Source of the DNA: Candidatus Accumulibacter sp. 66-26 | GTDB taxonomy: Bacteria > Pseudomonadota > Gammaproteobacteria > Burkholderiales > Rhodocyclaceae | Length of the DNA stretch: 64,000 nucleotides | NCBI GenBank assembly: GCA_001897745.1 | Contig: MKUH01000024.1 | Coordinates: 94,711 to 158,710 of the forward strand | Reading direction: 5' to 3' | Shown here: positions 18,575 to 27,087 of the stretch, piece after piece | Layout of the letters: each line of letters starts with the position of its first letter | Position numbering within the stretch: the first letter of the stretch is position 1 | Translations under genes and position numbers: made by a program | Notes under the pieces: generated by a model | What the model saw: only the letters and a program-made list of their open reading frames with translations | What the model was told of the DNA's origin: nothing | Databases searched by the model: none

Positions 18575-18868
18575 CTAGAAAATCGTCGTCCAGCGCGCGA
18601 TGTGCTGGGGGAAGAACGAAGTGAGCGCCAGCGCGAGCACCGAGAAGGCGACGAAGCCGCGCAGCAGCCAGGCGATGAAGGGATGCGCCCGGTGCGACTC
18701 GATGAAGCCGCGCGCGACCAGCGTGCCCTTGGCCCAGATCACCGCCGCGACGAGCAGCGGCAGCCACGACGCGCTGCGGAACCACTCGCCGAAGCCGAGG
18801 CTGAGGAAGGTAAGGACGACCAGCGCCAGCCAGGCGACGGTCAGCGGCAAAGTGTTGGGCGTTTTCAT
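18575..18868 (-). CDS. norF: cytochrome c oxidase subunit IV family / NorF-like membrane protein
   Basis: This 97-residue protein has three hydrophobic helices (PLTVAWLALVVLTFLSLGF, ASWLPLLVAAVIWAKGTLVA, PFIAWLLRGFVAFSVLALAL), matching the prokaryotic COX4/NorF family in size and layout. It lies directly downstream of a subunit-III/NorE-like gene with a 5-base gap. NorE and NorF are accessory membrane proteins that raise nitric oxide reductase activity. The catalytic norCB genes are not in the window, so a role with another haem-copper oxidase remains possible. The start at 18868 is set by the family length. Confidence 0.8.
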   Translation of the reverse strand: MKTPNTLPLTVAWLALVVLTFLSLGFGEWFRSASWLPLLVAAVIWAKGTLVARGFIESHRAHPFIAWLLRGFVAFSVLALALTSFFPQHIARWTTIF

Positions 18869-18873
18869 CGCGG

Positions 18874-19497
18874 TCAGGCCAGCACGTAGAAGAGCGGGAA
18901 CAGGATCAGCCAGATGATGTCGGTCGCGTGCCAGTAGCTGGCCAGCGCCTCCAGCCCGCTGTGGTCCTCCGCCGTATAGCCGCCGAAGGCATGGCGCGCC
19001 AGCACCCAGCCCATGCCGAGGATGCCCCAGCAGGCATGCACCAGATGGTTGAAGGTCAGGTAGTAATAGACGGTGAAGAAGATGCCGGCCTCGCCGTCGA
19101 TGCCGTGCGCAAGGTTCCACGAGAACTCCAGGAACTTGGCGAGCGGATAGCCGAGCGCCACCACGAAGCCGGCGGCCAGCCAGCGCAGCGAACTTTTCTG
19201 CCTGCCGGCGCGGATCGCGGCGACCGAGCGCGCGATGAAGTAGCTGCTAGTGATCATGAGCAGCGTGATGACCGTCCCGGCCGTGCGCGACAGGCGGTCC
19301 GCGCTTTCGTGGAAGGCGTCCGGGTAGTGCGCGCGGGCGACGAAGTAGACGATGAACATCACCGCGAACTCGACGAATTCGCAGCTGATGCCCACCCAGA
19401 TGCCCTTGTTGCCGGGAATGCCGGGGTTGTGGGAACTGGCGGCCGGATGGCCCGCCTCCGCCTCGGGCGCCGCGGGCAGCGCAACGGCGTTCGTCAT
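18874..19497 (-). CDS. norE: haem-copper oxidase subunit III family / NorE-like membrane protein
   Basis: This 207-residue protein has a soluble N-terminus of about 28 residues and then five membrane helices, as in NorE and short subunit-III proteins. Recognisable segments are GNKGIWVGISCEFVEFAVMF, TSSYFIARSVAA, TVYYYLTFNHLVHACWG and SYWHATDIIWLILFPLFYV. It forms a two-gene unit with the NorF-like gene. The DNA upstream has a single FNR/NNR-like half site (TTGATC on the minus strand near 19566) but no full dyad. The role in nitric oxide reduction is inferred from family and from nnrS nearby. Confidence 0.87.
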   Translation of the reverse strand: MTNAVALPAAPEAEAGHPAASSHNPGIPGNKGIWVGISCEFVEFAVMFIVYFVARAHYPDAFHESADRLSRTAGTVITLLMITSSYFIARSVAAIRAGRQKSSLRWLAAGFVVALGYPLAKFLEFSWNLAHGIDGEAGIFFTVYYYLTFNHLVHACWGILGMGWVLARHAFGGYTAEDHSGLEALASYWHATDIIWLILFPLFYVLA

Positions 19498-19885
19498 CTT
19501 CGTGCAGTCCTGATCTCTGACAATGCCGCCATTCTGCCCCGCCCGGCGGACGTTTCAAGAAGACAGATCAAAACTGGCGCAGGAAGGGCGGCGAAAGACT
19601 GCCGCCGTTATCGGTGCAGTCCATGCGCCGCCGATGCAGAAAACCCGGAGACTGCGGAAACGTCGAAACCCGCATTTCTCCCCGCCGCAGACACTGGATG
19701 ACGCGTCGGCCGACTTCCGGCTTGCGCCTATCGCCACCATCAACGACACCGCATTAGGCTGCCCGGGCGAAGTCCGTCAAGCGGCAAACCAGGCAGCGGG
19801 AAGTCAACAACTGAAAGTGAAAGGCAGCGGCAAGCAATCCGCAGCGCCGCTTGCCGGCATGGAAAAACGACGATGCAAAAACTCG
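19498..19885. other. 388-base intergenic region
   Basis: No convincing gene is visible. The norE promoter region lies at its left end. A hairpin with arms CGGCAAGC (19828-19835) and GCTTGCCG (19849-19856) lies about 30 bases downstream of the lipoprotein gene on the minus strand and may end that transcript; it lacks a proper T-tract. Confidence 0.5.
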
Positions 19886-20704
19886 TTAGAGCAATGTCGC
19901 CTTGGCTTTCATTGCCACTTCGATTTCGTCCTTGGCCGCCTTGATGGATTTTTCATAATCGGCGCGAGTGGGCGAAAACGTCGGCAAAACATTTTTTTCG
20001 GAAAAATTTTCAACGCTGGCGTTGTCCAGCTTGAGTTGAAACTGCTTGTTTTTGGCGTTTCTGACTTCCAGGGTGTCCCAGTTATTGCAATCCATGAATC
20101 CGACGTCGAAGGCGTACTTCACGCTCTTTCCTCGCGGCAAGCCTCCGTGAACCTTGTAATACGCCCGAACGCGGCAATGTCGGTCGGACTTTTGTTCCCC
20201 GTCGATGAATAGCCACGCATCCCACGTGGCGGAGGAAATATCGAATTGACTGTCGTTCTTCGTGACGAAGACGAACTCTTTGCCGAAACCGAACGATTTA
20301 TTGGCGAGTCCGGCGCCGGTCACGACAACCTTTCCGAGTTCGGCTTCAACATCGCGCAGCATCTTCTCTTCGCGGGCGAGCCTGTCCGCGTTGCTGGCAA
20401 ACTCGGCGCTAGTCGCCGCCACCTGCTGGGTTTTGAGCTTGATGTATTCGTCGGACTCCTTGCTGATCACCGTCCGCGGCGTCATGCTGGGGTACTTGGC
20501 AACCAGCTGTTCCAGGGTAAAGTTGCTGACGGCCCAGTTATAGGCCTCTTGCTGCTCGGCGCTCATCTCCTGCCAGGCACGATTGAGCGAGGCGCGGTAT
20601 GCGGGCTCGTTCTCGGTTGCAAGCTTGGCGTCGATGCCCTTGCCGCATCCCGACAAAAACAAAACGGCCCCCAAAACCATCAGAAATGCCTGGTTCTTGC
20701 TCAT
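19886..20704 (-). CDS. predicted lipoprotein of unknown function
   Basis: From the ATG at 20704, preceded by AAGGGAG, the product is 272 residues. It opens with a lipoprotein signal whose lipobox is LFLSGC, giving a mature N-terminal Cys at about residue 20. The next 130 residues are helical and charged, including MSAEQQEAYNWAVSNFTLEQL, followed by a region likely to form a coiled coil. The second half looks beta-rich (FVFVTKNDSQFDISSATWDAW). I do not recognise the family with certainty. Base composition is clearly lower in G+C than the neighbours, which suggests recent acquisition or a different history. Confidence 0.8.
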   Translation of the reverse strand: MSKNQAFLMVLGAVLFLSGCGKGIDAKLATENEPAYRASLNRAWQEMSAEQQEAYNWAVSNFTLEQLVAKYPSMTPRTVISKESDEYIKLKTQQVAATSAEFASNADRLAREEKMLRDVEAELGKVVVTGAGLANKSFGFGKEFVFVTKNDSQFDISSATWDAWLFIDGEQKSDRHCRVRAYYKVHGGLPRGKSVKYAFDVGFMDCNNWDTLEVRNAKNKQFQLKLDNASVENFSEKNVLPTFSPTRADYEKSIKAAKDEIEVAMKAKATLL

Positions 20705-20997
20705 ATGCTCCCTTATTTGCAGTCTTGATGTTTGACGGGGCGCAGAAATGCGATTCACATAAACGTGATTTTTATGGCGTCCCACAACAGAAAGTTTACA
20801 GCAAAAAATAAACGAGCAATTGTCCTCCATTCAAGGAGAAGAGGATCGTCTGCTTCGAATAAAGCAAGAAAACTGGAGGTTTATCGTTAAACCCAGCCAA
20901 TTCATCGAGCACAGACGGGCGCCGCACCCGAATCAACGACAAGCTTCGGAAGCGCCCGGCAACAGCGGCGCCCGGCCTGCAGCCGTGCAATGAAACG
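20705..20997. other. AT-rich intergenic region upstream of the lipoprotein gene
   Basis: No gene is supported. The stretch at about 20740-20890 is noticeably AT-rich and should hold the lipoprotein promoter on the minus strand. The remainder is the downstream region of the PhnB-like gene. Confidence 0.4.
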
Positions 20998-21477
20998 TCA
21001 GCCGCGGCGAGCCGCTTCGATCGCTGCGATGTCGATCTTGCGCATCCGCATCATGGCCTCGAAGGCGCGCTTGGCCGCCGCACGGTCGGGATCGGTATAC
21101 GCTGCGGTCAGGGCGCGCGGCGTGATCTGCCAGGACAGCCCCCATTTGTCCTTGCACCAGCCGCATTCGCTTTCCTGCCCGCCGTTGTCGACGATCGCGT
21201 TCCACAGACGGTCGGTTTCGGCCTGGTCGTCGGTCGCGACCTGGAACGAGAAGGCCTCGCTGTGCGTGAATCCCGGGCCGCCGTTCAATCCCAGACAGGG
21301 AATGCCCATCACGGTGAACTCGACCGTCAGAACGTCACCCTCCTTGCCGGAGGGATAGTCGCCGGGCGCGCGATGGATCGCCCCCACCGCACTGTCCGGA
21401 AAGGTCTGGGCGTAGAAGCGAGCGGCTTCCTCGGCCGCATCGTCGAACCAGAGGCAGATCGTGTTCTTGCTCACCAT
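20998..21477 (-). CDS. PhnB-like VOC family protein
   Basis: This 159-residue protein begins MVSKNTICLWFDDAAEEAARFYAQTF and contains FTVMGIPCLGLNGGP, SEAFSFQVATDDQAETDRLW and CGWCKDKWGLSWQITP. These features define the PhnB/'3-demethylubiquinone methyltransferase-like' VOC subgroup. Despite that database name, members are glyoxalase-fold proteins with no proven methyltransferase activity. The start at 21477 is supported by GGGAG upstream; the longer open frame to 21660 is not conserved-looking. The gene stands alone between two gene-poor stretches. Confidence 0.88.
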   Translation of the reverse strand: MVSKNTICLWFDDAAEEAARFYAQTFPDSAVGAIHRAPGDYPSGKEGDVLTVEFTVMGIPCLGLNGGPGFTHSEAFSFQVATDDQAETDRLWNAIVDNGGQESECGWCKDKWGLSWQITPRALTAAYTDPDRAAAKRAFEAMMRMRKIDIAAIEAARRG

Positions 21478-21860
21478 CTTCGTTCTCCCGTCGATTGCGA
21501 TCGCGCCGATTCGCGACGCTCGATTGATGGACACGCATCGCGCGGACGGGTTCTCGCGCAGCGATGAATCTCGGCCCGACCTGTCCCCGCGTAAAAAACT
21601 GAAAACAGTCGTTTTTTGATGAAACGTGCCGTGCGAAATCGACGAGCTACACGATTGCAAGCGACCGCCAAGTTGCCAATCGCGCAGCGAATTTGAATTT
21701 CAAGCTCGAATCGCGGGGCATTCCTGCACAGCGGATAAATTCAACCACTGCATGCGCCACCGCCTGCGGCAGAAGGCAGCAACCGGCGCACGCCGTCTGA
21801 TTTTCGCCGGCAGTGCAATTCCCCGGTGTCTGCGTCAAGAACCATCCGAGCCGAAGCTAG
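21478..21860. other. 383-base region without a recognisable gene
   Basis: Short open frames on both strands show no family resemblance and no ribosome binding site. There is an imperfect A-rich/T-rich dyad near 21590-21617. Composition is lower in G+C than the surrounding core genes. Confidence 0.4.
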
Positions 21861-22484
21861 TCACTTGCGTGCAATCCCGAACTCAGTCTTGGTCGGAGCC
21901 TCATACTCGTTTTGCTGAAACAAATCCGGCTGATTGAGAAACTGTTGCGCCCAATCGACCGTGTCGCTTCCCCAAAAAATCCTGTTCCGGAATACTAGCG
22001 TCGGTACGCCAAAAACTCCCTGATCGATGGCTGCCTGGGTATTCCTTAGCAGTTGCTCCTTAACCTCGGGCTTCGCAATTAGTTCGCCCACATCGGTCAC
22101 GTTAAGGCGTTCGGCAAGCGCCGGCAGGTCATACTCCGGGTCGCGGCCTTCTCCATAAACAAAGTGAAACGCAGCTTCGACAGCCGAATCCGTTGCGCCA
22201 AGTGCGACAAGAAGACGTTGAGCGGCAAGGGGATTGAATGGGTGACGCGGCGGCATCCTGAACGCCACCCCTTGCTGCATTGCGGCCCAAACGCAGTATT
22301 GGTAGGTGTGCAAGCGCTTGGAGGGAATTTCTGCGGGTCCCTTTGTACCCCAATGCTTGAGGAACCCGGCGAACAACACGGGCACCGCTTGAATTTCTAG
22401 GCGCTCCCGCAACGGCTTAAGCTTGTGATAGTGCAAGTACGAGAATGGAGAAATAAGGTCAAAGAACCAGAGCGCCCGTTCCAT
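21861..22484 (-). CDS. DsbA-fold 2-hydroxychromene-2-carboxylate isomerase family protein
   Basis: From the ATG at 22484, preceded by AGGAG, the product is 207 residues. It begins MERALWFFDLISPFSYL; the Ser in the position of the thioredoxin-fold Cys is typical of kappa-class GST/HCCA isomerases. Further motifs are the PPRHPFNPLAAQRLLVAL segment and GVFGVPTLVFRNRIFWGSD near the C-terminus, the cis-Pro loop and last strands of the fold. Members isomerise ring-cleavage products of naphthalene-type compounds with glutathione, but many homologues have unknown substrates. G+C content is visibly lower than in the core genes, which suggests horizontal transfer. No other aromatic degradation genes flank it directly. 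Confidence 0.87.
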   Translation of the reverse strand: MERALWFFDLISPFSYLHYHKLKPLRERLEIQAVPVLFAGFLKHWGTKGPAEIPSKRLHTYQYCVWAAMQQGVAFRMPPRHPFNPLAAQRLLVALGATDSAVEAAFHFVYGEGRDPEYDLPALAERLNVTDVGELIAKPEVKEQLLRNTQAAIDQGVFGVPTLVFRNRIFWGSDTVDWAQQFLNQPDLFQQNEYEAPTKTEFGIARK

Positions 22485-23130
22485 ATTGGTGTTCTCACTC
22501 CTAATTAAGCCGCCCTGAAGCTGAAGAGCGTCAATACCTCGCGGAATCGTGAATGCTTGCGGCCATTCAAGCACTCGAACACCAGTATTTCACACTTCGT
22601 AACGGATCGACCTCAGCCCCTGAATTGAATCGCCCCGGATCTGCTCGATCCTCGGAGGAACAACCACTCCATATCGGAAGTCGCATTCAGCTTAGGTTTT
22701 AACGATGCCGCCCATTTCAGCCGCGCATTCCGTCGGTGCTTCGGCCGTACCCCGAGCGAGTGGCGGCAACTGGGCGGAAAGGTGCCTCAGCCCGAGGCTT
22801 TACTTCAGCCCGAGCGACTTGACCTATAGCTTTGCAATAAAACCAACTCGAACCGTGCGATGCGCGACTGCGATAAGTTGCCGCAGCAAAAATGGTCCCG
22901 CGACATGGGCGCAAATTGAACCCGCAGCACCCTGCCCAAAAGGTGAGCGAGATAGATTGCTCGCAACCCAGTTCAACCTCGACGCCGCCGTGTCGCGGCG
23001 CGAAGCGTCTAAGCATCGGTACAGGTATTTCGCCGCGTAGTCGCCGAGGGCACCGAGGCACGCCCGCCGCGAGTAATTCAAGCGCGCTTGCCGGCTGTCG
23101 CCTGCAGCTGACGACAGCCCGGCGCAAAAC
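22485..23130. other. 646-base gene-poor region
   Basis: I find no supportable gene. The open frames on both strands lack ribosome binding sites and family features. A bulged hairpin with arms CCGGCTGTCG (23091-23100) and CGACAGCCCGG (23112-23122) lies just downstream of the lysR stop and may end that transcript. The self-complementary CAAGCGCGCTTG lies next to it at about 23079. Confidence 0.45.
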
Positions 23131-24045
23131 CTAGGCGCTCTTCAGAACCATATCCGTCCTCCCCGCGAACCACTCCGCGAGAAAACCGGCCATCGCCTGC
23201 ACCTTGGCCGAGAGGTGGCGGCGCGTCGGGTAGACAACCTGGATCGGCAGGCGCGGGACACCCCAGTCGGGCAGCAGGCGCACCAGCTTCCCCTGCTCGA
23301 TGAAGGGCTGCAGGATGAAGCACGGCGCGTGCACGATGCCACTGCCGGCCACGGCCATTTCGGTGAGCAGCATGCCGTTGTTGGCGTTGATCGGCCCGCC
23401 GATGCGCACGCCGACCGTCTCGCCCGCGCGGTCGATGAACTGCCAGTGGTTGCCGGTCGACGAATGGGCGTAGGTGAAGCAGCTGTGCTGCGCGAGCTCT
23501 TCCGGCGTCTGCGGCGTGCCGGCGCGGGCGAGGTATTCCGGGGCCGCGGCGATCAGCAGTTCGGTGTCGCCGATGCGCCGGGCGACGAGGCTTTCGCTGC
23601 CGACCGAACCGACGCGGATGGCCATGTCCAGCCCTTCCTCGGTGAAATCGGCGACGTTGTCGGAAAGCACGAGGTCGAGGACGATTTCCGGATAGGCCCG
23701 GGCGAAGGCGGCGAAGGCCGGCGCCAGGCGCAGCACGGAGAGCGCGATCGGCGCCGTCAGGCGCAGGCGGCCGCGCGGACGCCGCGCTTCGCCGGCGACC
23801 GTAGCCTCGGTTTCTTCGAGGTCGGCGAGCAGCTGCGTGCAGCGCTCGAAGTAGGCGAAGCCCGCCTCGGTCGGACTCATGCGCCGCGTCGTGCGGTTGA
23901 GCAGGCGCACGTTGAGGTGCGCTTCGAGCTGCGCGACGTGGCGCGAAACGGCGGAGGTGGACATCCCCGTGCGCTCGGCGGCGGCGGCGAATCCGCCGGC
24001 CTCGATGACGGCGCAGAAGACGCGCATGGCTTCGAATCGGTCCAT
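23131..24045 (-). CDS. LysR family transcriptional regulator (CrgA/AaeR-like)
   Basis: This 304-residue protein has the N-terminal winged helix-turn-helix FEAMRVFCAVIEAGGFAAAAERTGMS, with TSAVSRHVAQLEAHLNVRLL, and a C-terminal LysR substrate domain (RGRLRLTAPIALS, VVYPTRRHLSAKVQAMAGFL). The pattern DRFEAMRVF with VYPTRRHLS is typical of the CrgA/AaeR-like subgroup. It is divergent from the gst-dioxygenase pair across a 128-base AT-rich gap, the usual position for a LysR regulator controlling its neighbours (inference). The effector is unknown. Confidence 0.93.
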   Translation of the reverse strand: MDRFEAMRVFCAVIEAGGFAAAAERTGMSTSAVSRHVAQLEAHLNVRLLNRTTRRMSPTEAGFAYFERCTQLLADLEETEATVAGEARRPRGRLRLTAPIALSVLRLAPAFAAFARAYPEIVLDLVLSDNVADFTEEGLDMAIRVGSVGSESLVARRIGDTELLIAAAPEYLARAGTPQTPEELAQHSCFTYAHSSTGNHWQFIDRAGETVGVRIGGPINANNGMLLTEMAVAGSGIVHAPCFILQPFIEQGKLVRLLPDWGVPRLPIQVVYPTRRHLSAKVQAMAGFLAEWFAGRTDMVLKSA

Positions 24046-24173
24046 TCTATTATCCCGTTTTATGCAACACAGAATGAATTATAGGCGGGTTTATTCTTTC
24101 CATCGGGACGCCTAGAGTGCACTTCAACGCCTGCCGCCGGCCGGCGCCCGAACGATCCCACAGGAGACTGACG
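24046..24173. promoter_or_regulatory. divergent lysR/gst promoter region
   Basis: The AT-rich segment from 24050 to 24100 contrasts with GC-rich genes on both sides and should hold both promoters and the LysR binding site. Several T-N11-A arrangements are possible, and I cannot pick one with confidence. Confidence 0.45.
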
Positions 24174-24791
24174 ATGAAACTCTACTTTGCCCCCGGTACC
24201 TGCGCTTTCTCGCCGCACATCGCCCTGCGCGAGGCCGGCCTCGACGCCGAACTCGTGCGCGTCGACCTCAAACGCCACACTCTGCCCGACGGCAGCGACT
24301 TCGCGGCGATCAACCCGAAGGGCTACGTTCCGGTGCTCGAACTCGACGACGGCACGCGCCTGACCGAAGGCCCGGCGATCGTTCAGTACATCGCCGACCG
24401 CAAGCCGGAAAGCGGCATCGCGCCGCCGGCCGGGACGCTGGCGCGCTACCGGCTGCAGGAATGGCTGGGCTTCATCAACTCCGAGGTGCACAAGGGCTTC
24501 AGCCCGCTGTTCAACCCGGCGACGCCGGACGCGTACAAGACGATTGCCACGCAGGGCCTGGGCAAGCGCTTCGACTACCTGGCCGCGCACCTGAGCGCGC
24601 ACGATTTCCTGCTCGGCGACAAGTTCACGGTGGCCGACGGCTACCTCTACACGGTGCTCGGCTGGTGCCAGTGGGTCGGCATCGACCTCAAGCAGTGGCC
24701 GGCGCTCGCCGCCTTCCAGGAACGCATCGGCAGCCGTCCGAGCGTGCAGGCCGCGCTGGCCGCCGAAAAGGCAACCAACGGCAAGGCCTGA
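24174..24791 (+). CDS. beta-class glutathione S-transferase
   Basis: This 205-residue protein has an N-terminal thioredoxin-fold domain starting MKLYFAPGTCAFSPHIAL. Cys10 in the APGTC motif is the beta-class glutathione-contacting residue; NPKGYVPVLELDDG and LTEGPAIVQYIAD complete the glutathione site. The C-terminal helical domain includes FTVADGYLYTVLGW. The ATG follows AGGAG at good spacing. It is divergent from lysR and upstream of a LigB-type dioxygenase in the same direction, so the two are probably one operon. Confidence 0.95.
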   Translation: MKLYFAPGTCAFSPHIALREAGLDAELVRVDLKRHTLPDGSDFAAINPKGYVPVLELDDGTRLTEGPAIVQYIADRKPESGIAPPAGTLARYRLQEWLGFINSEVHKGFSPLFNPATPDAYKTIATQGLGKRFDYLAAHLSAHDFLLGDKFTVADGYLYTVLGWCQWVGIDLKQWPALAAFQERIGSRPSVQAALAAEKATNGKA

Positions 24792-24801
24792 TCCCGCGCA
24801 T

Positions 24802-24831
24802 GGGGCGGCCCCGGCCGCCCCCCCCCCACCT
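24802..24831 (+). repeat. GC hairpin and C10 homopolymer between gst and the dioxygenase gene
   Basis: The palindrome GGGGCGGCC-CC-GGCCGCCCC runs directly into a run of ten cytosines that ends near 24827. It lies in the 56-base gap between two co-directional genes and could form an RNA hairpin that reduces read-through or protects the upstream message. Long C runs are slippage-prone, but here no reading frame is affected. Confidence 0.5.
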
Positions 24832-24847
24832 TTCGAGGCAAACCACC

Positions 24848-25663
24848 ATGAACACCGCGACGACGCACGCGCCGGCAGCGCAACAACCCGTTCTCTTCCT
24901 CTCGCACGGTTCGCCGATGACGGCGCTCGGCGGCGACGAGCTGAACGCCACCTGGGCGGCGCTTGCCGCTCGCCTGCGCCGGCCCGAGGCCGTCGTCATG
25001 GTTTCGGCGCACTGGAACACGCGCCTGCCGATCCTCACCGGCAGCGCGCAGCCCGAAACGATCCACGATTTCGGCGGCTTCCCGGAAGCGCTCTACCAGA
25101 TCGTTTATCCGGCACCCGGCGCCCCGGCGCTCGCCCGCCGCATCAAGGACCTGCTCGCCGACAAGGGCATCGTCGCCGGCATCGACGCCACGCGCGGCAT
25201 CGACCACGGCGCCTGGGTGCCGCTGCGCACGCTCTTTCCGGCGGCCGACGTGCCCGTGCTGCAGCTTTCCGTGCAGCCCGAACTCGACGCCCGCCACCAC
25301 GTCGCGCTCGGCGCGGCGCTGGCGCCGCTGGCGGCCGAGAACGTGCTGATCGTCGGCTCCGGCCACATGACGCACAACCTGCACGAGTACATGCGCGGCA
25401 AGCCGCGCGCGGCGGAAACCCGCGCCTTCCGCGACTGGGTGCACGAGCGCCTGCTGCGCGGCGCAACCGACGCCCTGCTCGACTGGCACGAAAAGGCGCC
25501 AAACGCTGCCTTCGCGCATCCGAGCGTCGAACACTTCCTGCCGCTCTTCGTCGCGCTCGGCGCGGCCGGCAAGGATTACGCGACCGAATGGCTGGGCGGC
25601 GGCTGGGTGGCCGACGTGCTGGCGGCGGACAACTATCTTTTCGGGAAGGCGGCGAAGTCCTGA
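24848..25663 (+). CDS. LigB/DODA-type extradiol ring-cleavage dioxygenase family protein
   Basis: This 271-residue protein matches the single-domain class III extradiol dioxygenases (4,5-DOPA dioxygenase/YgiD-like). Likely metal-site elements are LSHGSPM near residue 20, VSAHWNTR near 57, RGIDHGAWVPLRTLFP near 120 and VGSGHMTHNLHEY near 176. The family opens catechol-type rings with non-haem metal and oxygen; the physiological substrate of most bacterial homologues is unsettled. It follows gst after a 56-base gap with a strong hairpin and is probably under control of the divergent LysR regulator (inference). Confidence 0.92.
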   Translation: MNTATTHAPAAQQPVLFLSHGSPMTALGGDELNATWAALAARLRRPEAVVMVSAHWNTRLPILTGSAQPETIHDFGGFPEALYQIVYPAPGAPALARRIKDLLADKGIVAGIDATRGIDHGAWVPLRTLFPAADVPVLQLSVQPELDARHHVALGAALAPLAAENVLIVGSGHMTHNLHEYMRGKPRAAETRAFRDWVHERLLRGATDALLDWHEKAPNAAFAHPSVEHFLPLFVALGAAGKDYATEWLGGGWVADVLAADNYLFGKAAKS

Positions 25664-25727
25664 ACGCTCCGCCGGGCGCCTCCGGCGGATTCCGCCGATT
25701 CGGCGAAGGCCGGACAGGCGGGACGGA

Positions 25728-26069
25728 TCAGATTTCGATATCGATCGACTGGCGGTCGGCACGCCGCCGGCCGTTGGCCTGCAGGCGCGTATCGAGCAGC
25801 GCATCCTGCCGCGCGGCGCGGCGCTCGGCGTGCCGGCGCTCGACGGGCGGCGGCGCATCCTCAACCGGATAAGACGGCGCCCGCGGCGCGGCGCCCGGTG
25901 CCCGGGCCGCGGCCTCGCCGCCATGCACCTGCTCCGTCGGCGGCACGAAAGCGCCCTCTTCGCCCGACGCGGGCAGCGGGCGCACCGGCGTAACGGCGGT
26001 GCGGCGCCGGATACCGCCCGACAAACGGCGCGGATCGGGCAGCGGTGGAATATCGACGGGGAACCTCAT
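25728..26069 (-). CDS. small basic hypothetical protein
   Basis: The ATG at 26069 is preceded by a perfect AGGAGG, which supports this 113-residue frame as real. It opens MRFPVDIPPLPDPRRLSGG and has a Pro/Gly/Ala-rich middle. It ends with an Arg-rich segment containing RRHAERRAARQDALLDTRLQ followed by NGRRRADR. No signal peptide or membrane helix is visible. I do not recognise a family; Arg-rich tails of this kind occur in betaproteobacterial hypothetical proteins. It is convergent with the dioxygenase gene and divergent from the amidase gene. Confidence 0.65.
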   Translation of the reverse strand: MRFPVDIPPLPDPRRLSGGIRRRTAVTPVRPLPASGEEGAFVPPTEQVHGGEAAARAPGAAPRAPSYPVEDAPPPVERRHAERRAARQDALLDTRLQANGRRRADRQSIDIEI

Positions 26070-26272
26070 GATCGGCCTCCTGTTGCAAATCGCCTCGCCC
26101 CAACTCTCGTCTCAATCAACGGCCTTGCAGGCCCGGACTTGAGACGATCCGACGCGCCCCCCATCCCCGACTCCCGGCATCCCGCCGCGCCCGGCGGCAC
26201 CTTCGTCCCGCATTGCGCGGCCGGCGCCTTCGCAGCGAGAATGACGCTTCTTCCCTTGCCGGTTCGACGCCC

Positions 26273-27049
26273 GTGACTCCCCGCTTTCCGCGCTCCAGCC
26301 GCCCGTACGCGGCGGCGATCATCGCCTTGCTGGGCGCCCTCCTCGCCGCCTGCGCGCCGCTGCCGCCGCAATCGCCGCAGACGACGCTCGCGGTCAAGCG
26401 CATCGCCTCTCCCAATTTCGACCAGCGCCGGCCGAATCTGGTTCTCCTGCACCACACCGGCAGCGATGCGGCGGCGCGCGGCCTGCGCACGCTGACCGAT
26501 CCGACGCGCAAGGTCAGCGCGCACTACCTGATCGGGCGCGACGGCGTCATCTATCAACTGGTGGAGGAAAATGCCCGCGCCTGGCACGCCGGCGTCTCGT
26601 GGTGGGGCGGCACGACCGACGTCAATTCGGCCTCGCTCGGCATCGAACTGGACAACAACGGCAACGAGCCTTTCGCCGACGCCCAGATCGACGCCCTGCT
26701 CGCGCTGCTCGCCGACATCGGCGCCCGCTATGCGATCCCGGGCGCCAACGTGATCGGCCACGCCGACGTGGCACCGACGCGCAAGGCCGATCCGAGCATC
26801 CACTTTCCGTGGAAAAAACTGGCCGACGCGGGATTCGGCCTATGGTGCGACGCTCCGCCCGCCAGCGCGCCGCCGGGCTTCGATCTGGCGGTGGCGCTCA
26901 CCGCGCTGGGCTACAACCCGGCCATCCCGGAAGCGGCACGCACGGCCTTTCGCCTGCATTTCGTGCAGGACCGGCCGACCTCAGAGGAAGAAGAAAAAGC
27001 GCTCGCCTACTGCCTGTTGCAAAAGAAGGCCGAGGTCGCGCCGTTCTAG
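26273..27049 (+). CDS. N-acetylmuramoyl-L-alanine amidase, AmiD-like lipoprotein
   Basis: From the GTG at 26273 the product is 258 residues, with a lipoprotein signal ending LLAAC at about residue 27. A TTG at 26213 would add 20 residues in front of the signal and is less likely. The Amidase_2 zinc domain follows: NLVLLHHTGSD holds the first ligand His, HYLIGRDGVIYQLV is typical, and VIGHADVAPTRKADPSIHF holds the second His and the catalytic region. Such enzymes cleave the amide between MurNAc and the peptide and act in envelope recycling at the outer membrane. The C-terminal 60 residues look like the small helical domain found after AmiD-type catalytic domains. Confidence 0.9.
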   Translation: MTPRFPRSSRPYAAAIIALLGALLAACAPLPPQSPQTTLAVKRIASPNFDQRRPNLVLLHHTGSDAAARGLRTLTDPTRKVSAHYLIGRDGVIYQLVEENARAWHAGVSWWGGTTDVNSASLGIELDNNGNEPFADAQIDALLALLADIGARYAIPGANVIGHADVAPTRKADPSIHFPWKKLADAGFGLWCDAPPASAPPGFDLAVALTALGYNPAIPEAARTAFRLHFVQDRPTSEEEEKALAYCLLQKKAEVAPF

Positions 27050-27087
27050 GCGGCGGCGCGACGATACGACGACGCGGCCGGGCGCGC

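Noticed and set aside
19498-19600. FNR/NNR site upstream of norE
   Set aside because: Only a half site (TTGATC) is present; the second half does not follow at the right spacing.
22717-23127. 136-codon minus-strand frame downstream of lysR
   Set aside because: No ribosome binding site, no domain, unusual Cys/Arg-rich composition; treated as non-coding.
24802-24831. C10 tract as a phase-variation switch
   Set aside because: It lies between genes, not in a coding frame or between promoter elements, so length changes would not switch a protein on or off.
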